Shown here piece by piece: positions 55,872 to 64,000 of a DNA stretch of 64,000 nt. Under the pieces are notes generated by a model. That model did not search any database. It had not been told where the DNA came from and saw only the letters and a program-made list of their open reading frames with translations. Each line of letters starts with the position of its first letter. Positions within the stretch are counted from its first letter, which is position 1. A program made the position numbers and the translations under genes. The stretch comes from Streptomyces sp. NBC_00513 (GTDB taxonomy: Bacteria > Actinomycetota > Actinomycetes > Streptomycetales > Streptomycetaceae), in contig NZ_CP107845.1 in NCBI RefSeq assembly GCF_041431415.1, positions 5,704,001 to 5,768,000 on the forward strand, given 5' to 3'.

Positions 55872-56028
55872 GCGATCGCCGAGTCCCCGTCAGGCGCGAG
55901 CCTGGGGAGCCGGGGACCCACATGTGTCCCTGGGGTGAATCGGACCGCCTCGCAAGAGGGGGCCCGTAGGAGACCTTCCTGCTCCGAACCCGTCAGCTAA
56001 CCCGGTAGGCGAGAAGGAAGGAAAGGAT
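55872..56028 (+). promoter_or_regulatory. ydaO-type cyclic di-AMP riboswitch
   Basis: The ydaO/yuaA family signature is clear by eye: CCCCGTCAGGCGCGAGCCTG near 55885-55904, GGGGAGCCGGGGACCC, CTGGGGTGAATCGGACCGCC, GTAGGAGACCTTCCTGCTCC, GAACCCGTCAGCTAACCCGG, ending at GGCGAGAAGGAAGGAAAGGA. It binds c-di-AMP and, in actinomycetes, typically precedes cell-wall hydrolase or Rpf genes. It ends about 10 bp before the M23 ATG at 56039. An extra 140 bp upstream (55730-55870) hold the promoter but no clear hexamers. Confidence 0.93.
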
Positions 56029-56038
56029 CAACCTCTTC

Positions 56039-56839
56039 ATGGCGTTTGGCAGCAGTCGTGTCGCCGGTAAGCACCGTGGTTCGAGCCGTTTGAGCCGCAA
56101 GACCGCCGGCTACGCCGGTATAGCCGCCCTCGCCACCACCGGCGTCGTGGGCACGCTGGCCGGCCCCGCGTTCGCCGCGGGCGAGCCCGCCGCCCCCACG
56201 ATCGAGGACACCGGCCTCAACGCCGTCGTCGTCGCCGAGGACCTCCAGGGCGAGATCGAGACCCAGGCCGAGTCCCAGCAGCGCGCCGCCGACATCACCG
56301 CAGCGAAGGCCCAGGCCGAGGCCGACGCCAAGCAGCGCGCCGCCGAGTCCAAGCGCCTCGCCGAGGCCAAGGAGAAGGCCGAGCGCGAGGCCGCCGAGCG
56401 TGCGGCCCGCGAGGCCGAGCGCAAGCGCCTCAACACCTTCGTCGCTCCCGTCGAGGGCTCCTACGTCAGCACGCAGTACCACGCGGGCGGCGGCATGTGG
56501 TCCTCCGGCAGCCACACGGGCATCGACTTCCACGCGGCGTCCGGCACCTCGGTCCACGCCGTGGGGGCCGGCACGATCGTCGAGGCCGGCTACGGCGGCG
56601 CGTACGGCAACAACGTCGTCATCAAGCACAACGACGGCACCTACACCCAGTACGGGCACATGTCCTCGCTGGACGTCTCCGTCGGCCAGCAGGTCACCCC
56701 GGGTCAGCAGATCGGCCTGTCGGGCTCCACGGGCAACTCCAGCGGCCCGCACCTGCACTTCGAGGCCCGCACCGGTTCGCAGTACGGCTCGGACATCGAC
56801 CCGATCGCGTACCTGCGCTCGCACGACGTCAACGTCTGA
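56039..56839 (+). CDS. Secreted M23 peptidoglycan endopeptidase under riboswitch control
   Basis: 266 aa. A signal peptide (about residues 15-45, GYAGIAALATTGVVGTLAG then PAFAAGEPA) is followed by a long Ala/Glu/Arg coiled coil (AAKAQAEADAKQRAAESKRL). The C-terminal M23 (LytM) domain has SGSHTGIDFHAAS (His, Asp) and SGPHLHFEAR (HxH), the zinc ligands, and the sheet VGAGTIVEAGYGGAYGNNVV. It probably trims peptidoglycan cross-links during growth or germination. ATG is the first start after the c-di-AMP riboswitch, and the ribosome site AAGGAAAGG lies within its 3' end. Confidence 0.95.
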   Translation: MAFGSSRVAGKHRGSSRLSRKTAGYAGIAALATTGVVGTLAGPAFAAGEPAAPTIEDTGLNAVVVAEDLQGEIETQAESQQRAADITAAKAQAEADAKQRAAESKRLAEAKEKAEREAAERAAREAERKRLNTFVAPVEGSYVSTQYHAGGGMWSSGSHTGIDFHAASGTSVHAVGAGTIVEAGYGGAYGNNVVIKHNDGTYTQYGHMSSLDVSVGQQVTPGQQIGLSGSTGNSSGPHLHFEARTGSQYGSDIDPIAYLRSHDVNV

Positions 56840-56860
56840 TCGCTTCGCACCTCTTCGTTG

Positions 56861-56889
56861 AAGGCCCCGGCTCATCGAGCCGGGGCCTT
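56861..56889 (+). terminator. Terminator after the M23 gene
   Basis: 13-bp stem AAGGCCCCGGCTC, loop ATC, complement 56877-56889, then T. Confidence 0.93.
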
Positions 56890-56992
56890 TCGCGTTGGCG
56901 GGAAATGTTTCACATCAAGGGCCGTCCTCGGAAATTATCGTGTGTTGCAATAGAGTCGCGGCACGGTCACGAAATCAAGCGGAGGTCCGGTC

Positions 56993-57658
56993 TTGCGAAT
57001 TCCTGCGCACGCGGTATGCACAGCAATCCGCGACGACATCATCTCCGGAGTCTTCGGACCCGGCGGACGCCTCACCGAGGAAGTACTGGCCCGCCGCTAC
57101 GGGGTTTCGCGCGTCCCGGTCCGCGAGGCCCTGCGCACCCTGGAGTCCGAGGGCTTCGTCACGACCCGCCGGCACGCCGGGGCCTGCGTGGCCGAGCCGA
57201 CCGAGCAGGAGGCCTCGGACCTCCTGGAGCTGCGGATGCTGTTGGAGCCCCTCGCCGCCTCCCGGGCGGCCCGCCGACGCACCGAGGCGCACCTGAAGGT
57301 GCTGCGCGGACTGGTCAGGCTGGGCCAGGAACGGGCCAGGAGGGGCCAGGGAGAGGATCTGCGGGCCCTGGGTGGCTGGTTCCACGAGACGCTGTCCCAG
57401 GCGTCCGCGAGCCCCGGGCTGATCGCCCTGCTGACGCAGACGCGCCACAAGATCGCCTGGATGTTCTCGGTGGAGGCCCCGACGCGCCCCGTGGACTCCT
57501 GGGCCGAGCACGGGGCGATCGTGGACGCGGTGGCGCGCGGCGACGCCGAGCGGGCCCGCTCCCTTACGGCCCTGCACGCCGAACGCGCGGTCGCGGCCCA
57601 CCGGCGGCGCGTGAGGACTTCGCAACCTGCCGTAAACATGGCGAGCGGCCCGCATTAA
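56993..57658 (+). CDS. GntR/FCD-family regulator with TTG start
   Basis: 221 aa. TTG 56993 has GGAGG at 56981-56985, 7 nt upstream, and no ATG/GTG lies suitably in this frame. The N-terminal winged helix reads IRDDIISGVFGPGGRLTEEV, then YGVSRVPVREALRTLESEGF (about residues 12-60). The helical FCD domain has LRMLLEPLAASRAAR and WFHETLSQASASPGLIALL. It may respond to an organic acid. It is convergent with ptsH; no target gene can be named. The DNA immediately upstream is AT-richer, with TAGAGT at 56951-56956 as a possible -10. Confidence 0.9.
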   Translation: MRIPAHAVCTAIRDDIISGVFGPGGRLTEEVLARRYGVSRVPVREALRTLESEGFVTTRRHAGACVAEPTEQEASDLLELRMLLEPLAASRAARRRTEAHLKVLRGLVRLGQERARRGQGEDLRALGGWFHETLSQASASPGLIALLTQTRHKIAWMFSVEAPTRPVDSWAEHGAIVDAVARGDAERARSLTALHAERAVAAHRRRVRTSQPAVNMASGPH

Positions 57659-57725
57659 CAAAGCCCGTATACAAAGGACGGATATGCGGGGGGTTTCGGC
57701 GCCTCGTAATCGCCCGCCTCATTCC

Positions 57726-57755
57726 GTCGGCCTGATTCCGGTCGGCCTGATTCCG
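57726..57755. repeat. Tandem 15-bp repeat (two copies)
   Basis: GTCGGCCTGATTCCG is repeated exactly head to tail in the 284-bp gap between the GntR gene and ptsH. A 15-bp inverted repeat ATTCCG-N3-CGGAAT (57778-57792) lies next to it. Confidence 0.85.
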
Positions 57756-57866
57756 GCCCGCCCTTTTCGACGGGCGGATTCCGTGACGGAATTTCCGGCG
57801 TGCGGTAAAGGTCGCCCCGATGTCCCGCGCCGCGCCGCATTCATGCCGACGCGTTCCGGAAACGAC

Positions 57867-57903
57867 GAAGCCGCGGCCCCCGATGCGCCGGGGCCGCGGC
57901 TTC
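57867..57903 (-). terminator. Terminator of ptsH
   Basis: 14-bp perfect stem GAAGCCGCGGCCCC with complement 57890-57903 and a 9-nt loop, 40 bp beyond the ptsH stop codon. Confidence 0.92.
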
Positions 57904-57942
57904 GCCACGTGTGTGTGATCCGAAGGGCCGGACCGTCTCGGA

Positions 57943-58224
57943 TCAGACCGTCTCGGGGAGCTCGTCGAGACCCTCGGCGACAAGCTTCGCGAGGCGGTCC
58001 AGCGCGACGTCGGCGCCCTCGGCCTCGGACGCGAGGACGATCTCCTCGCCGCCCTGGGCGCCCAGGCCCAGAACCGCCAGCATGGAAGCGGCGTTGACGG
58101 GGTCGCCGCCGGCCTTCGCGATGGTCACCGGAACGCCGGAAGCGGTCGTCGCCCGGACGAAGATCGAGGCGGGACGAGCGTGCAGGCCCTCGGCCCAGCC
58201 GACGTTGACGCGGCGCTCTGCCAT
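57943..58224 (-). CDS. ptsH: HPr phosphocarrier protein
   Basis: 93 aa. His15 is in the phosphorylation motif GLHARPAS (about residues 13-20), and the regulatory Ser region is NAASML about 45-50, lacking HPr kinase signals typical of Firmicutes. It passes phosphate from enzyme I to PTS enzyme IIA proteins and, in Streptomyces, is a general PTS component for N-acetylglucosamine and fructose uptake. ATG follows GAAGGG. It is a single gene with its own terminator; ptsI and the permeases are not in this window. Confidence 0.97.
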   Translation of the reverse strand: MAERRVNVGWAEGLHARPASIFVRATTASGVPVTIAKAGGDPVNAASMLAVLGLGAQGGEEIVLASEAEGADVALDRLAKLVAEGLDELPETV

Positions 58225-58408
58225 GGTGATGCCCTTCAGGTGCTAGCGGTTGTCTAGACCAGTCTCTCACGACACCCGGAATGCTCGAACCGACCTTCGG
58301 CCCGGATCCACCGCCGCTGGACCCTCCCCAGCTTGCACTGATTTGCCCCCGTGTGCCGCACGCGCCGCGCGCGCACCGTTCGGTTGGCCCGCCCCTTAAG
58401 GTGTGGCC

Positions 58409-61330
58409 ATGACCACCGAGTCGGACCCCTCGTACCCGGCCCACTGGGAAGCGGACGTCGTGCTGCGCGACGGCGGCACCGCCCGGATCCGGCCCATCAC
58501 CGCCGAGGACGCGGGTCGCCTGGTCAGCTTCTACGAACAGGTCTCCGACGAGTCGAAGTACTACCGGTTCTTTGCCCCGTACCCCCGCCTGTCCGACCGC
58601 GACGTCCACCGCTTCACCCACCACGACCACGTGGACCGCGTCGGCCTCGCGGCGACCATCGGCGGCGAGTTCATCGCCACGGTCCGCTTCGACCGCATCG
58701 GCCCCGACGGCCGGCCCGCCTCCGCACCCGCCGACGAGGCGGAGGTCGCCTTCCTCGTCCAGGACGCGCACCAGGGCCGCGGAGTCGCCTCCGCCCTCCT
58801 CGAACACATCGGCGCGGTGGCCCGGGAGCGCGGCATCCGCCGGTTCGCCGCCGAGGTGCTGCCCGCCAACAGCAAGATGATCAAAGTGTTCACGGACGTC
58901 GGCTACCAGCAGAAGCGCAGCTTCGAGGACGGCGCCGTCCACCTCACCCTCGACCTCGAACCCACCGCCGAGTCCCTCGCCGTGCAGCGCGCCCGCGAAC
59001 AGCGCGCCGAGGCCCGCTCCGTCCAGCGGCTCCTGGCCCCCGGCTCCGTGGCGGTGATCGGAGTCAGCCGCTCCGGCGGCGGCGTGGGCGCCGCGGCGCT
59101 GCGCAACCTTCGGGACACCGGCTTCCACGGCCAGCTGTACGCGGTCAACGAGGCGGCCTCCGCCGACCTGCTCGACGGCGTACGCGCCTACCGCACCGTC
59201 GCCGACATCGGCGCCCCGGTCGACCTCGCGGTCGTCGCCGTCCCGGCGGACCGGGTCCCGGACGCGGTCCGCGCGTGCGGAGAGCACGGTGTGCAGGGGC
59301 TGGTGGTGCTGTCCGCCGGATACGGCGAGAGCGGCCCGGCCGGGTTGCAACGGCAGCGCGAGCTGGTGCGCCAGGTCCGCTCGTACGGGATGCGGCTGAT
59401 CGGCCCGAACGCCTTCGGGGTCATCAACACCGCTCCGGACGTGGAGCTGAACGCCTCACTGGCCCCCACCCCGGCGTCCGCGCGCGGCCGGATCGGCCTG
59501 TTCACCCAGTCCGGCGCGATCGGCATCGCCCTGCTCTCGGGGCTGCTGCGGCGCGGCGAGGGGCTGTCCTCGTTCGTCTCGGCCGGCAACAGGGCCGACG
59601 TCTCCGGCAACGACATCCTCCAGTACTGGTACGACGACGACTCCACCGACGTGGCCCTGATGTACCTGGAGACCCTGGGCAACCCCCGCAAGTTCACCCG
59701 CCTCGCCCGCCGCACGGCCGCCGTCAAGCCCGTGGTCGTGGCCCGGGGTGGCCGGCACACCCCGGCCGGACACGTGGTCCCCGGCACCCGGCTGCCCGAA
59801 TCCACCGTCTCGGAACTGCTCAGGCAGGCGGGCGTCATCCGGGTCGACACGGTCACGGAACTGGTCGACGTCGGGCTGCTGCTGGCCGGTCAGCCGCTGC
59901 CCGCCGGCCCGAGGGTGGCGATCCTCGGGAACTCCGAATCGCTGGGCGTGCTCACCTACGACGCCTGCCTGACCCGGGGGCTGCGGCCCCTGCCACCGCT
60001 GGACCTGACCACCGCCGCCACGCCCCGGGACTTCCGTACCGCCCTCGCCGACGCCCTGGCCTCGCCGGACTGCGACGCGGTCGTCGTGACGGCGATCCCC
60101 TGGGTGGGGGAGAACGCGCCGGCCGACGACCTGGCGAGCGCACTGCGCGACGCCGTCGCCGAGCACCCGGGCAAGCCGGTCGCGGTGGTGCACGTCGAGC
60201 TGGGCGCGCTGGCCGAGGCCCTCTCCACGGCCGCCGGAACCGTCGCGCCCCGCCCCGCGAACGCGATCACACCGACCACCCCGGCCCCGACCACCCCGGC
60301 CCCGACCACCCCGGCCCCGACCACCCCGGCCCCGACCACCCCGGCCCCGACCACCCCGGTCGCGGGCATCCCCGTCACGCAGACCCCGCCGCCGGGCGCC
60401 CCGCGGCAGGCCGACACCCCTTCGACGGGCCACCCCACCACTCGGCCCGGCACCGCCGGGGAGGGGCGGATCCCCGCCTACCCCGCCGCCGAGCGTGCCG
60501 TCCGCGCCGTCGCCGAAGCCGTGCGGTACGCACAGTGGCGGCGGTCCCTCGCCGACGCCGGCCAGGTGCCCGAGTACGAGGACATCGACGAGGCCGGAGC
60601 CGCCGCGCAGCTCGCCGCCCTCCTCGCCGGCCCCGCGGACTCCGCGATCACCCTCGACGAGGCGGACGCGATCACGCTCCTCGCCCGGTACGGGATCCGG
60701 GTGCTCCCCACCCTGCCCGCGCCCGACGCCGGCGCCGCCGTACGGGCCGCCCGCACGCTCGGCTACCCGGTGGCCCTGAAGACCACCGCCCCGCACCTGC
60801 GCCACCGCGCCGATCTGGGAGGCGTACGCCTGGCCCTGACGGCCGAGGCGGAGCTGCGGCGCGCCTACGACGAACTCACCGAGGCCCTCGGCAAGCCGGC
60901 CGAGCTGCTCCCGGTCGTCCAGGCGATGGTGCCCCGCGGCGTCGACACCGTCGTGCGCAGCGTCATCGATCCCGCCGCCGGCGCCGTCCTCTCCTTCGGT
61001 CTCGCCGGCGTCCCCTCCGAACTGCTCGGTGACACCGCCCACCGGCTCGTCCCGGCCACCGACCGGGACGCGGCCGCCCTGATCCGGTCCATCCGCGCCG
61101 CGCCCCTCCTCTTCGGCTGGCGCGGCAGCGACCCCGTGGACACGCCCGCCCTGGAGGAGCTGCTCCTGCGCCTGTCCCGACTGGTCCACGACCACCCCGA
61201 GGTGATCGGGGTGTCCCTGGAACCCGTCGTCGTCGCCACGGAAGGGCTCTCCGTGCTGAGCGCCACCGTCCGCGTGGCCCGCCCGCCCGTCCGCACCGAC
61301 CTCGGACCGCGCACCCTCCCCAGCTACTAG
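58409..61330 (+). CDS. patA: PatA-like protein: N-terminal GNAT plus acyl-CoA synthetase (NDP-forming)
   Basis: 973 aa from ATG 58409. The N-terminal GNAT covers about residues 15-175 (FLVQDAHQGRGVASALLEHI, then VLPANSKMIKVFTDVGYQQK). Next come the CoA-binding and ligase-like domains (VAVIGVSRSGGGVGAAAL, FTQSGAIGIALLSGLLRRGE, ILGNSESLGVL) and an ATP-grasp (GYPVALKTTAPHLRHRADLG). The GNAT-first order matches S. lividans PatA, which acetylates and inactivates acetoacetyl-CoA synthetase. A linker of TTPAP repeats (60274-60360) separates ligase and ATP-grasp parts. TAAGGT 6 nt before the ATG suggests a leaderless mRNA. Confidence 0.92.
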   Translation: MTTESDPSYPAHWEADVVLRDGGTARIRPITAEDAGRLVSFYEQVSDESKYYRFFAPYPRLSDRDVHRFTHHDHVDRVGLAATIGGEFIATVRFDRIGPDGRPASAPADEAEVAFLVQDAHQGRGVASALLEHIGAVARERGIRRFAAEVLPANSKMIKVFTDVGYQQKRSFEDGAVHLTLDLEPTAESLAVQRAREQRAEARSVQRLLAPGSVAVIGVSRSGGGVGAAALRNLRDTGFHGQLYAVNEAASADLLDGVRAYRTVADIGAPVDLAVVAVPADRVPDAVRACGEHGVQGLVVLSAGYGESGPAGLQRQRELVRQVRSYGMRLIGPNAFGVINTAPDVELNASLAPTPASARGRIGLFTQSGAIGIALLSGLLRRGEGLSSFVSAGNRADVSGNDILQYWYDDDSTDVALMYLETLGNPRKFTRLARRTAAVKPVVVARGGRHTPAGHVVPGTRLPESTVSELLRQAGVIRVDTVTELVDVGLLLAGQPLPAGPRVAILGNSESLGVLTYDACLTRGLRPLPPLDLTTAATPRDFRTALADALASPDCDAVVVTAIPWVGENAPADDLASALRDAVAEHPGKPVAVVHVELGALAEALSTAAGTVAPRPANAITPTTPAPTTPAPTTPAPTTPAPTTPAPTTPVAGIPVTQTPPPGAPRQADTPSTGHPTTRPGTAGEGRIPAYPAAERAVRAVAEAVRYAQWRRSLADAGQVPEYEDIDEAGAAAQLAALLAGPADSAITLDEADAITLLARYGIRVLPTLPAPDAGAAVRAARTLGYPVALKTTAPHLRHRADLGGVRLALTAEAELRRAYDELTEALGKPAELLPVVQAMVPRGVDTVVRSVIDPAAGAVLSFGLAGVPSELLGDTAHRLVPATDRDAAALIRSIRAAPLLFGWRGSDPVDTPALEELLLRLSRLVHDHPEVIGVSLEPVVVATEGLSVLSATVRVARPPVRTDLGPRTLPSY
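60274..60360 (+). repeat. 15-bp minisatellite in the patA linker
   Basis: Five complete copies of GACCACCCCGGCCCC and a sixth partial one, encoding (TTPAP)n between the synthetase and ATP-grasp parts. Exact identity of copies indicates recent slippage or duplication. Confidence 0.95.
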
Positions 61331-61381
61331 GACCGGTCCGGCGCGGTCCGGCTGCCCCGGACGGGCCTTAGGATGGACCTC

Positions 61382-61978
61382 ATGGCGAAATCCGGTACGA
61401 CGACCCAGGGGCTGCGCGCGGCGATCGAGCGCAGCGGCTACTACCCGACCCTCGTGGCCGAGGCCGTGGAGGCCGCGGTGGGCGGCGAGCCGATCTCGTC
61501 GTACCTGGTCCACCAGGAGACGACCTTCGACTCCAACGAGGTGCGCCGGCACGTCACGGTCCTGGTCCTCACCGGCAACCGCTTCATCGTGAGCCACACC
61601 GACGAGCAGGCCGCCGACGCCGGGTCGCCGTCCCCGTACGCGACGACGTCCACCGAGTCGGTCAAGCTCGGCAGCATCTCCTCTGTGGTGCTCAGCCGCG
61701 TCGTCGCCAACCCCGAGTCGTACACCGCCGGCACCCTGCCGCGCGAGGTCGTGCTGACCATCGGCTGGGGTGCGGTCTCGCGCATCGACCTGGAGCCCGC
61801 CGCCTGCGGCGACCCGAACTGCGACTCCGACCACGGCTACACCGGCAACTCCACCGCCGACGACCTCAGCCTGCGGGTCAGCGAGGCCGGCGACGGCCCG
61901 GAGACGGTCCGCCAGACCCTGGTCTTCGCCCAGGCCCTGTCCGAGGCCACCGCGGCCTCGCCCGCCGCCGGCCGCTGA
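61382..61978 (+). CDS. DUF5998 family protein
   Basis: 198 aa. It has a mostly beta-rich, soluble character: ISSYLVHQETTFDSNEVRRH, VTVLVLTGNRFIVSHTDEQ, REVVLTIGWGAVSRIDLEP and a small Cys pair (CGDPNCDSDHG), typical of DUF5998 in actinomycetes. The ATG at 61382 is preferred over ATG 61373, because TAGGAT at 61369-61374 lies exactly 7 nt before it and would be the -10 of a leaderless mRNA. Its stop overlaps the ATG of the next gene (TGATG), so it is coupled to the phosphodiesterase. Role unknown. Confidence 0.88.
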   Translation: MAKSGTTTQGLRAAIERSGYYPTLVAEAVEAAVGGEPISSYLVHQETTFDSNEVRRHVTVLVLTGNRFIVSHTDEQAADAGSPSPYATTSTESVKLGSISSVVLSRVVANPESYTAGTLPREVVLTIGWGAVSRIDLEPAACGDPNCDSDHGYTGNSTADDLSLRVSEAGDGPETVRQTLVFAQALSEATAASPAAGR

Positions 61979-63180
61979 TGTTCTCCTCTGTACCCGCGCA
62001 CTGGGACGAGCCCGAGCCGCTGGACCTCGCCGGCGCCCCCGTCCCGCACTACGGCACCGGCTCGCTCGCCGACCTGCTGCCGACCCTGGCGGCCGGACAG
62101 GGCGTTCCCGGCCTCGCCGCCGGGATCGCCGAACTGACCCCGGCCGACCGGAACTGCGTCTTCCTGGTCGACGGCATGGGCTGGGAGCAGATCAAGGCCC
62201 ACCCGCAGGAGGCCCCGTACCTGGCCTCTCTGCTCGCCGGTTCGCGCGGCGGCACCGGCCGCCCGATCACCTCGGGCTTCCCGGCGACCACCGCCACCTC
62301 GCTGGCCTCCGTCGGCACGGGACTGCCGCCCGCCCGACACGGCCTGCCCGGCTACGCCGTGCGCAACCCGGCCTCCGGCGAACTGATGAACCAGCTCCGC
62401 TGGCAGCCGTGGACCCAGCCGAAGGTCTGGCAGCCGTACCCCACCGTCTTCCAGCTCGCGGACGCCGCCGGCGTGCACACCGCGCAGGTGTCCGCGCCGG
62501 GCTTCCAGACCACCCCGCTCACCAAGATCGCGCTGAGCGGCGGCACCTTCCACGGCCGGATGACCGGCGAGGAGCGGATGGATCTCGCGGCCATCCAACT
62601 CGCCGCCGGCGAACGCTCGCTCGTGTACACGTACTACAGCGAACTCGACGGAGCCGGCCACCGCCACGGCGTCGACTCCGACGTGTGGCGCGGTCAACTC
62701 ATGTACGTCGACCGGCTGGTGCAGCGCCTGGCGGAGCAACTGCCGCCCCGTGCCGCCCTGTACGTGACCGCCGACCACGGCATGGTGGACGTGCCCTTCG
62801 ACGAGGATTCGCGGATCGACTTCGACGAGGACTGGGAACTGGGCGCGGGTGTGGCCCTGCTGGGCGGCGAGGGACGGGCCCGACACGTCTACGCGGTGCC
62901 GGGAGCCGAGGCCGACGTACTCACCGTGTGGCGCGAGGTGCTCGGGGACCGCTTCTGGATCGCGAGCCGCGAAGAGGCCCTGGAACTCGGCTGGTTCGGC
63001 GCCCCGGGGGAGTGCGACGAGCGCGTGCTGGGCCGGATCGGCGACGTCGTCGCCGCCGCCCACGCCGACGTCGCGATCACCGCGTCCCGCAAGGAGCCCA
63101 ACGAGTCGGCGCTCGTCGGCATGCACGGCTCCATGACCGCGGCCGAGCAACTGGTGCCGCTCCTCGAAGTCCGCACCTGA
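61978..63180 (+). CDS. Alkaline phosphatase-superfamily phosphodiesterase (nucleotide pyrophosphatase-like)
   Basis: 400 aa. Metal and nucleophile motifs: FLVDGMGWEQ (Asp), SGFPATTATSLASVGTG (Thr nucleophile), SELDGAGHRHGVD (Asp, His), TADHGMVDV (Asp-His) and GMHGSMTAAE (His). This is the NPP/phosphodiesterase set. The first start codon overlaps the preceding stop (TGATG). No signal peptide, so it is probably cytoplasmic; the substrate could be a nucleotide or phosphodiester lipid. It precedes tdk by 67 bp. Confidence 0.92.
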   Translation: MFSSVPAHWDEPEPLDLAGAPVPHYGTGSLADLLPTLAAGQGVPGLAAGIAELTPADRNCVFLVDGMGWEQIKAHPQEAPYLASLLAGSRGGTGRPITSGFPATTATSLASVGTGLPPARHGLPGYAVRNPASGELMNQLRWQPWTQPKVWQPYPTVFQLADAAGVHTAQVSAPGFQTTPLTKIALSGGTFHGRMTGEERMDLAAIQLAAGERSLVYTYYSELDGAGHRHGVDSDVWRGQLMYVDRLVQRLAEQLPPRAALYVTADHGMVDVPFDEDSRIDFDEDWELGAGVALLGGEGRARHVYAVPGAEADVLTVWREVLGDRFWIASREEALELGWFGAPGECDERVLGRIGDVVAAAHADVAITASRKEPNESALVGMHGSMTAAEQLVPLLEVRT

Positions 63181-63247
63181 CCCCCACGCGCCACCCGACC
63201 GTCCCCGCCCACCCGTGTGCCCCGAACCGAAAGGTCCCGTACTTCCC

Positions 63248-63898
63248 ATGCCCGAGCTGGTGTTCTTCTCCGGAACGATGGACTGCGGAAAGAGCACACT
63301 GGCGCTCCAGATCGCGCACAACCGCGACGCGCGGGGGCTTCAGGGCGTCATCTTCACCCGTGACGACCGCGCGGGCGAGGGCAAGCTGTCGTCCCGGCTC
63401 GGCCTGGTGATGGAGGCGATCGAGGCGCCGGAGGGCATGGACCTCTATGCGTACCTGGTGGCCCAGCTCTCGAAGGGCGGCAAGGCGGACTACGTGATCG
63501 TGGACGAGGCGCAGTTCCTGGCCCCGGTCCAGATCGATCAGCTGGCCCGCATCGTGGACGACCTCGGCTTGGACGTCTTCGCCTTCGGCATCACGACGGA
63601 CTTCCGCACGAAGCTCTTCCCGGGCTCGCAGCGTCTGATCGAACTGGCGGACCGACTGGAGCAGCTCCAGGTCGAGGCCCTGTGCTGGTGCGGCGCCCGC
63701 GCTACGCACAACGCCCGCACGGTGGACGGCGAGATGGTCGTCGAGGGTGCCCAGGTGGTCGTCGGCGACGTGAACCGCCCGGCCGGGGAGATCGGCTACG
63801 AGGTCCTCTGCCGCCGCCACCACCTGCGCCGCATGACCAGCGCCGCAGCCCACGCGGGCGCCCTCTCCCCGGACGTCCTCCCGGTCAACCACGCCTGA
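63248..63898 (+). CDS. tdk: Thymidine kinase
   Basis: 216 aa. P-loop GTMDCGKST (residues about 9-17), DEAQF (about 89-93) and CWCGARATHNAR with a CRRHHL partner supply the zinc site. ATP-dependent phosphorylation of thymidine (and deoxyuridine) for salvage. ATG 63248 (MPELVFFSG) is preferred; a GTG at 63215 would add eleven unconserved residues. The ribosome site is weak (AAAGG). Confidence 0.96.
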   Translation: MPELVFFSGTMDCGKSTLALQIAHNRDARGLQGVIFTRDDRAGEGKLSSRLGLVMEAIEAPEGMDLYAYLVAQLSKGGKADYVIVDEAQFLAPVQIDQLARIVDDLGLDVFAFGITTDFRTKLFPGSQRLIELADRLEQLQVEALCWCGARATHNARTVDGEMVVEGAQVVVGDVNRPAGEIGYEVLCRRHHLRRMTSAAAHAGALSPDVLPVNHA

Positions 63899-63990
63899 CA
63901 GGGCGCGCCCAGTGGGCCTGAGGGAACCGGTGGGGTTCCCGATAGCGTGCTCCTCCAGGACGCTGACCGGCGCTGGAGGGGACGTAGCCC

Positions 63991-64000
63991 ATGGAACTGA
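63991..64000 (+). CDS. Start of a further gene, cut by the window end
   Basis: ATG 63991 follows GGAGGGG (63975-63981) at a suitable distance. Only MEL is visible. Product cannot be named. Confidence 0.4.

Overview
This 64 kb window is high-GC chromosomal DNA with GC-ending codons, frequent GTG starts, many small transcription units and sporulation genes (whiH, hrdB). It is a Streptomyces or a very close relative. As far as I remember it, the gene order follows the conserved S. coelicolor core from about SCO5800 to SCO5845: siderophore synthetases, DinG-like helicase, lexA, nrdRJ, rnhB, whiH, hrdB, parE, two citrate synthases, parC, M16 peptidases, ptsH, patA and tdk. I saw no prophage, insertion sequence, CRISPR array, rRNA or tRNA.

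Layout. 1-5.1 kb: end of an NIS siderophore operon (IucA/IucC - acyltransferase - IucA/IucC). 5.1-12.1 kb: DNA repair and dNTP supply (DinG-like helicase, lexA with an SOS box, nrdR-nrdJ with a pair of NrdR boxes). 12.2-16.4 kb: small metabolic enzymes (DUF1152, arylamine N-acetyltransferase, YdbC-like protein, histidine phosphatase, ADP-ribosylglycohydrolase). 16.6-18.4 kb: a DUF4153/DUF4173 membrane protein gene broken by a stop codon and a frameshift. 18.6-20.9 kb: drug-efflux MFS pump and divergent TetR repressor, with two palindromic operators between them. 21-29.2 kb: rnhB, two unknown genes, a RecQ helicase with a phosphoribosyltransferase-like tail, a DUF4192 protein and a glycogen-debranching-like enzyme. 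29.3-36.7 kb: Nudix/NrtR-type regulator, ABC transporter, whiH, hrdB, secreted trypsin-like protease and a zinc-ribbon protein. 37-44 kb: parE, DUF485/acetate-symporter operon, CitA/CitB-type two-component system. 44.1-46.7 kb: two divergent citrate synthase homologues, one with an N-terminal helix-turn-helix. 46.7-52.7 kb: CobW-type GTPase, Mrr-TerD fusion, parC. 52.9-58.2 kb: M16 peptidase pair, c-di-AMP (ydaO) riboswitch with M23 peptidase, GntR regulator, ptsH. 58.4-64 kb: PatA-like acetyltransferase, DUF5998 protein, phosphodiesterase, thymidine kinase, start of another gene.

The most notable points are: (i) the citrate synthase pair, where one enzyme has its own DNA-binding domain and the 70-bp shared promoter carries two GATTCAATC palindromes placed inside the promoter spacers, while the other enzyme has Glu in place of the catalytic Asp; (ii) the Mrr nuclease-TerD fusion; (iii) the RecQ-phosphoribosyltransferase fusion; (iv) the doubly broken DUF4153 gene. 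Several genes (NrtR-like, CobW-like, DUF5998, probably patA and a citrate synthase) have a -10-like hexamer 6-7 nt before the start codon, which suggests leaderless mRNAs. Gene identities come from motifs and family knowledge. No database search was run.
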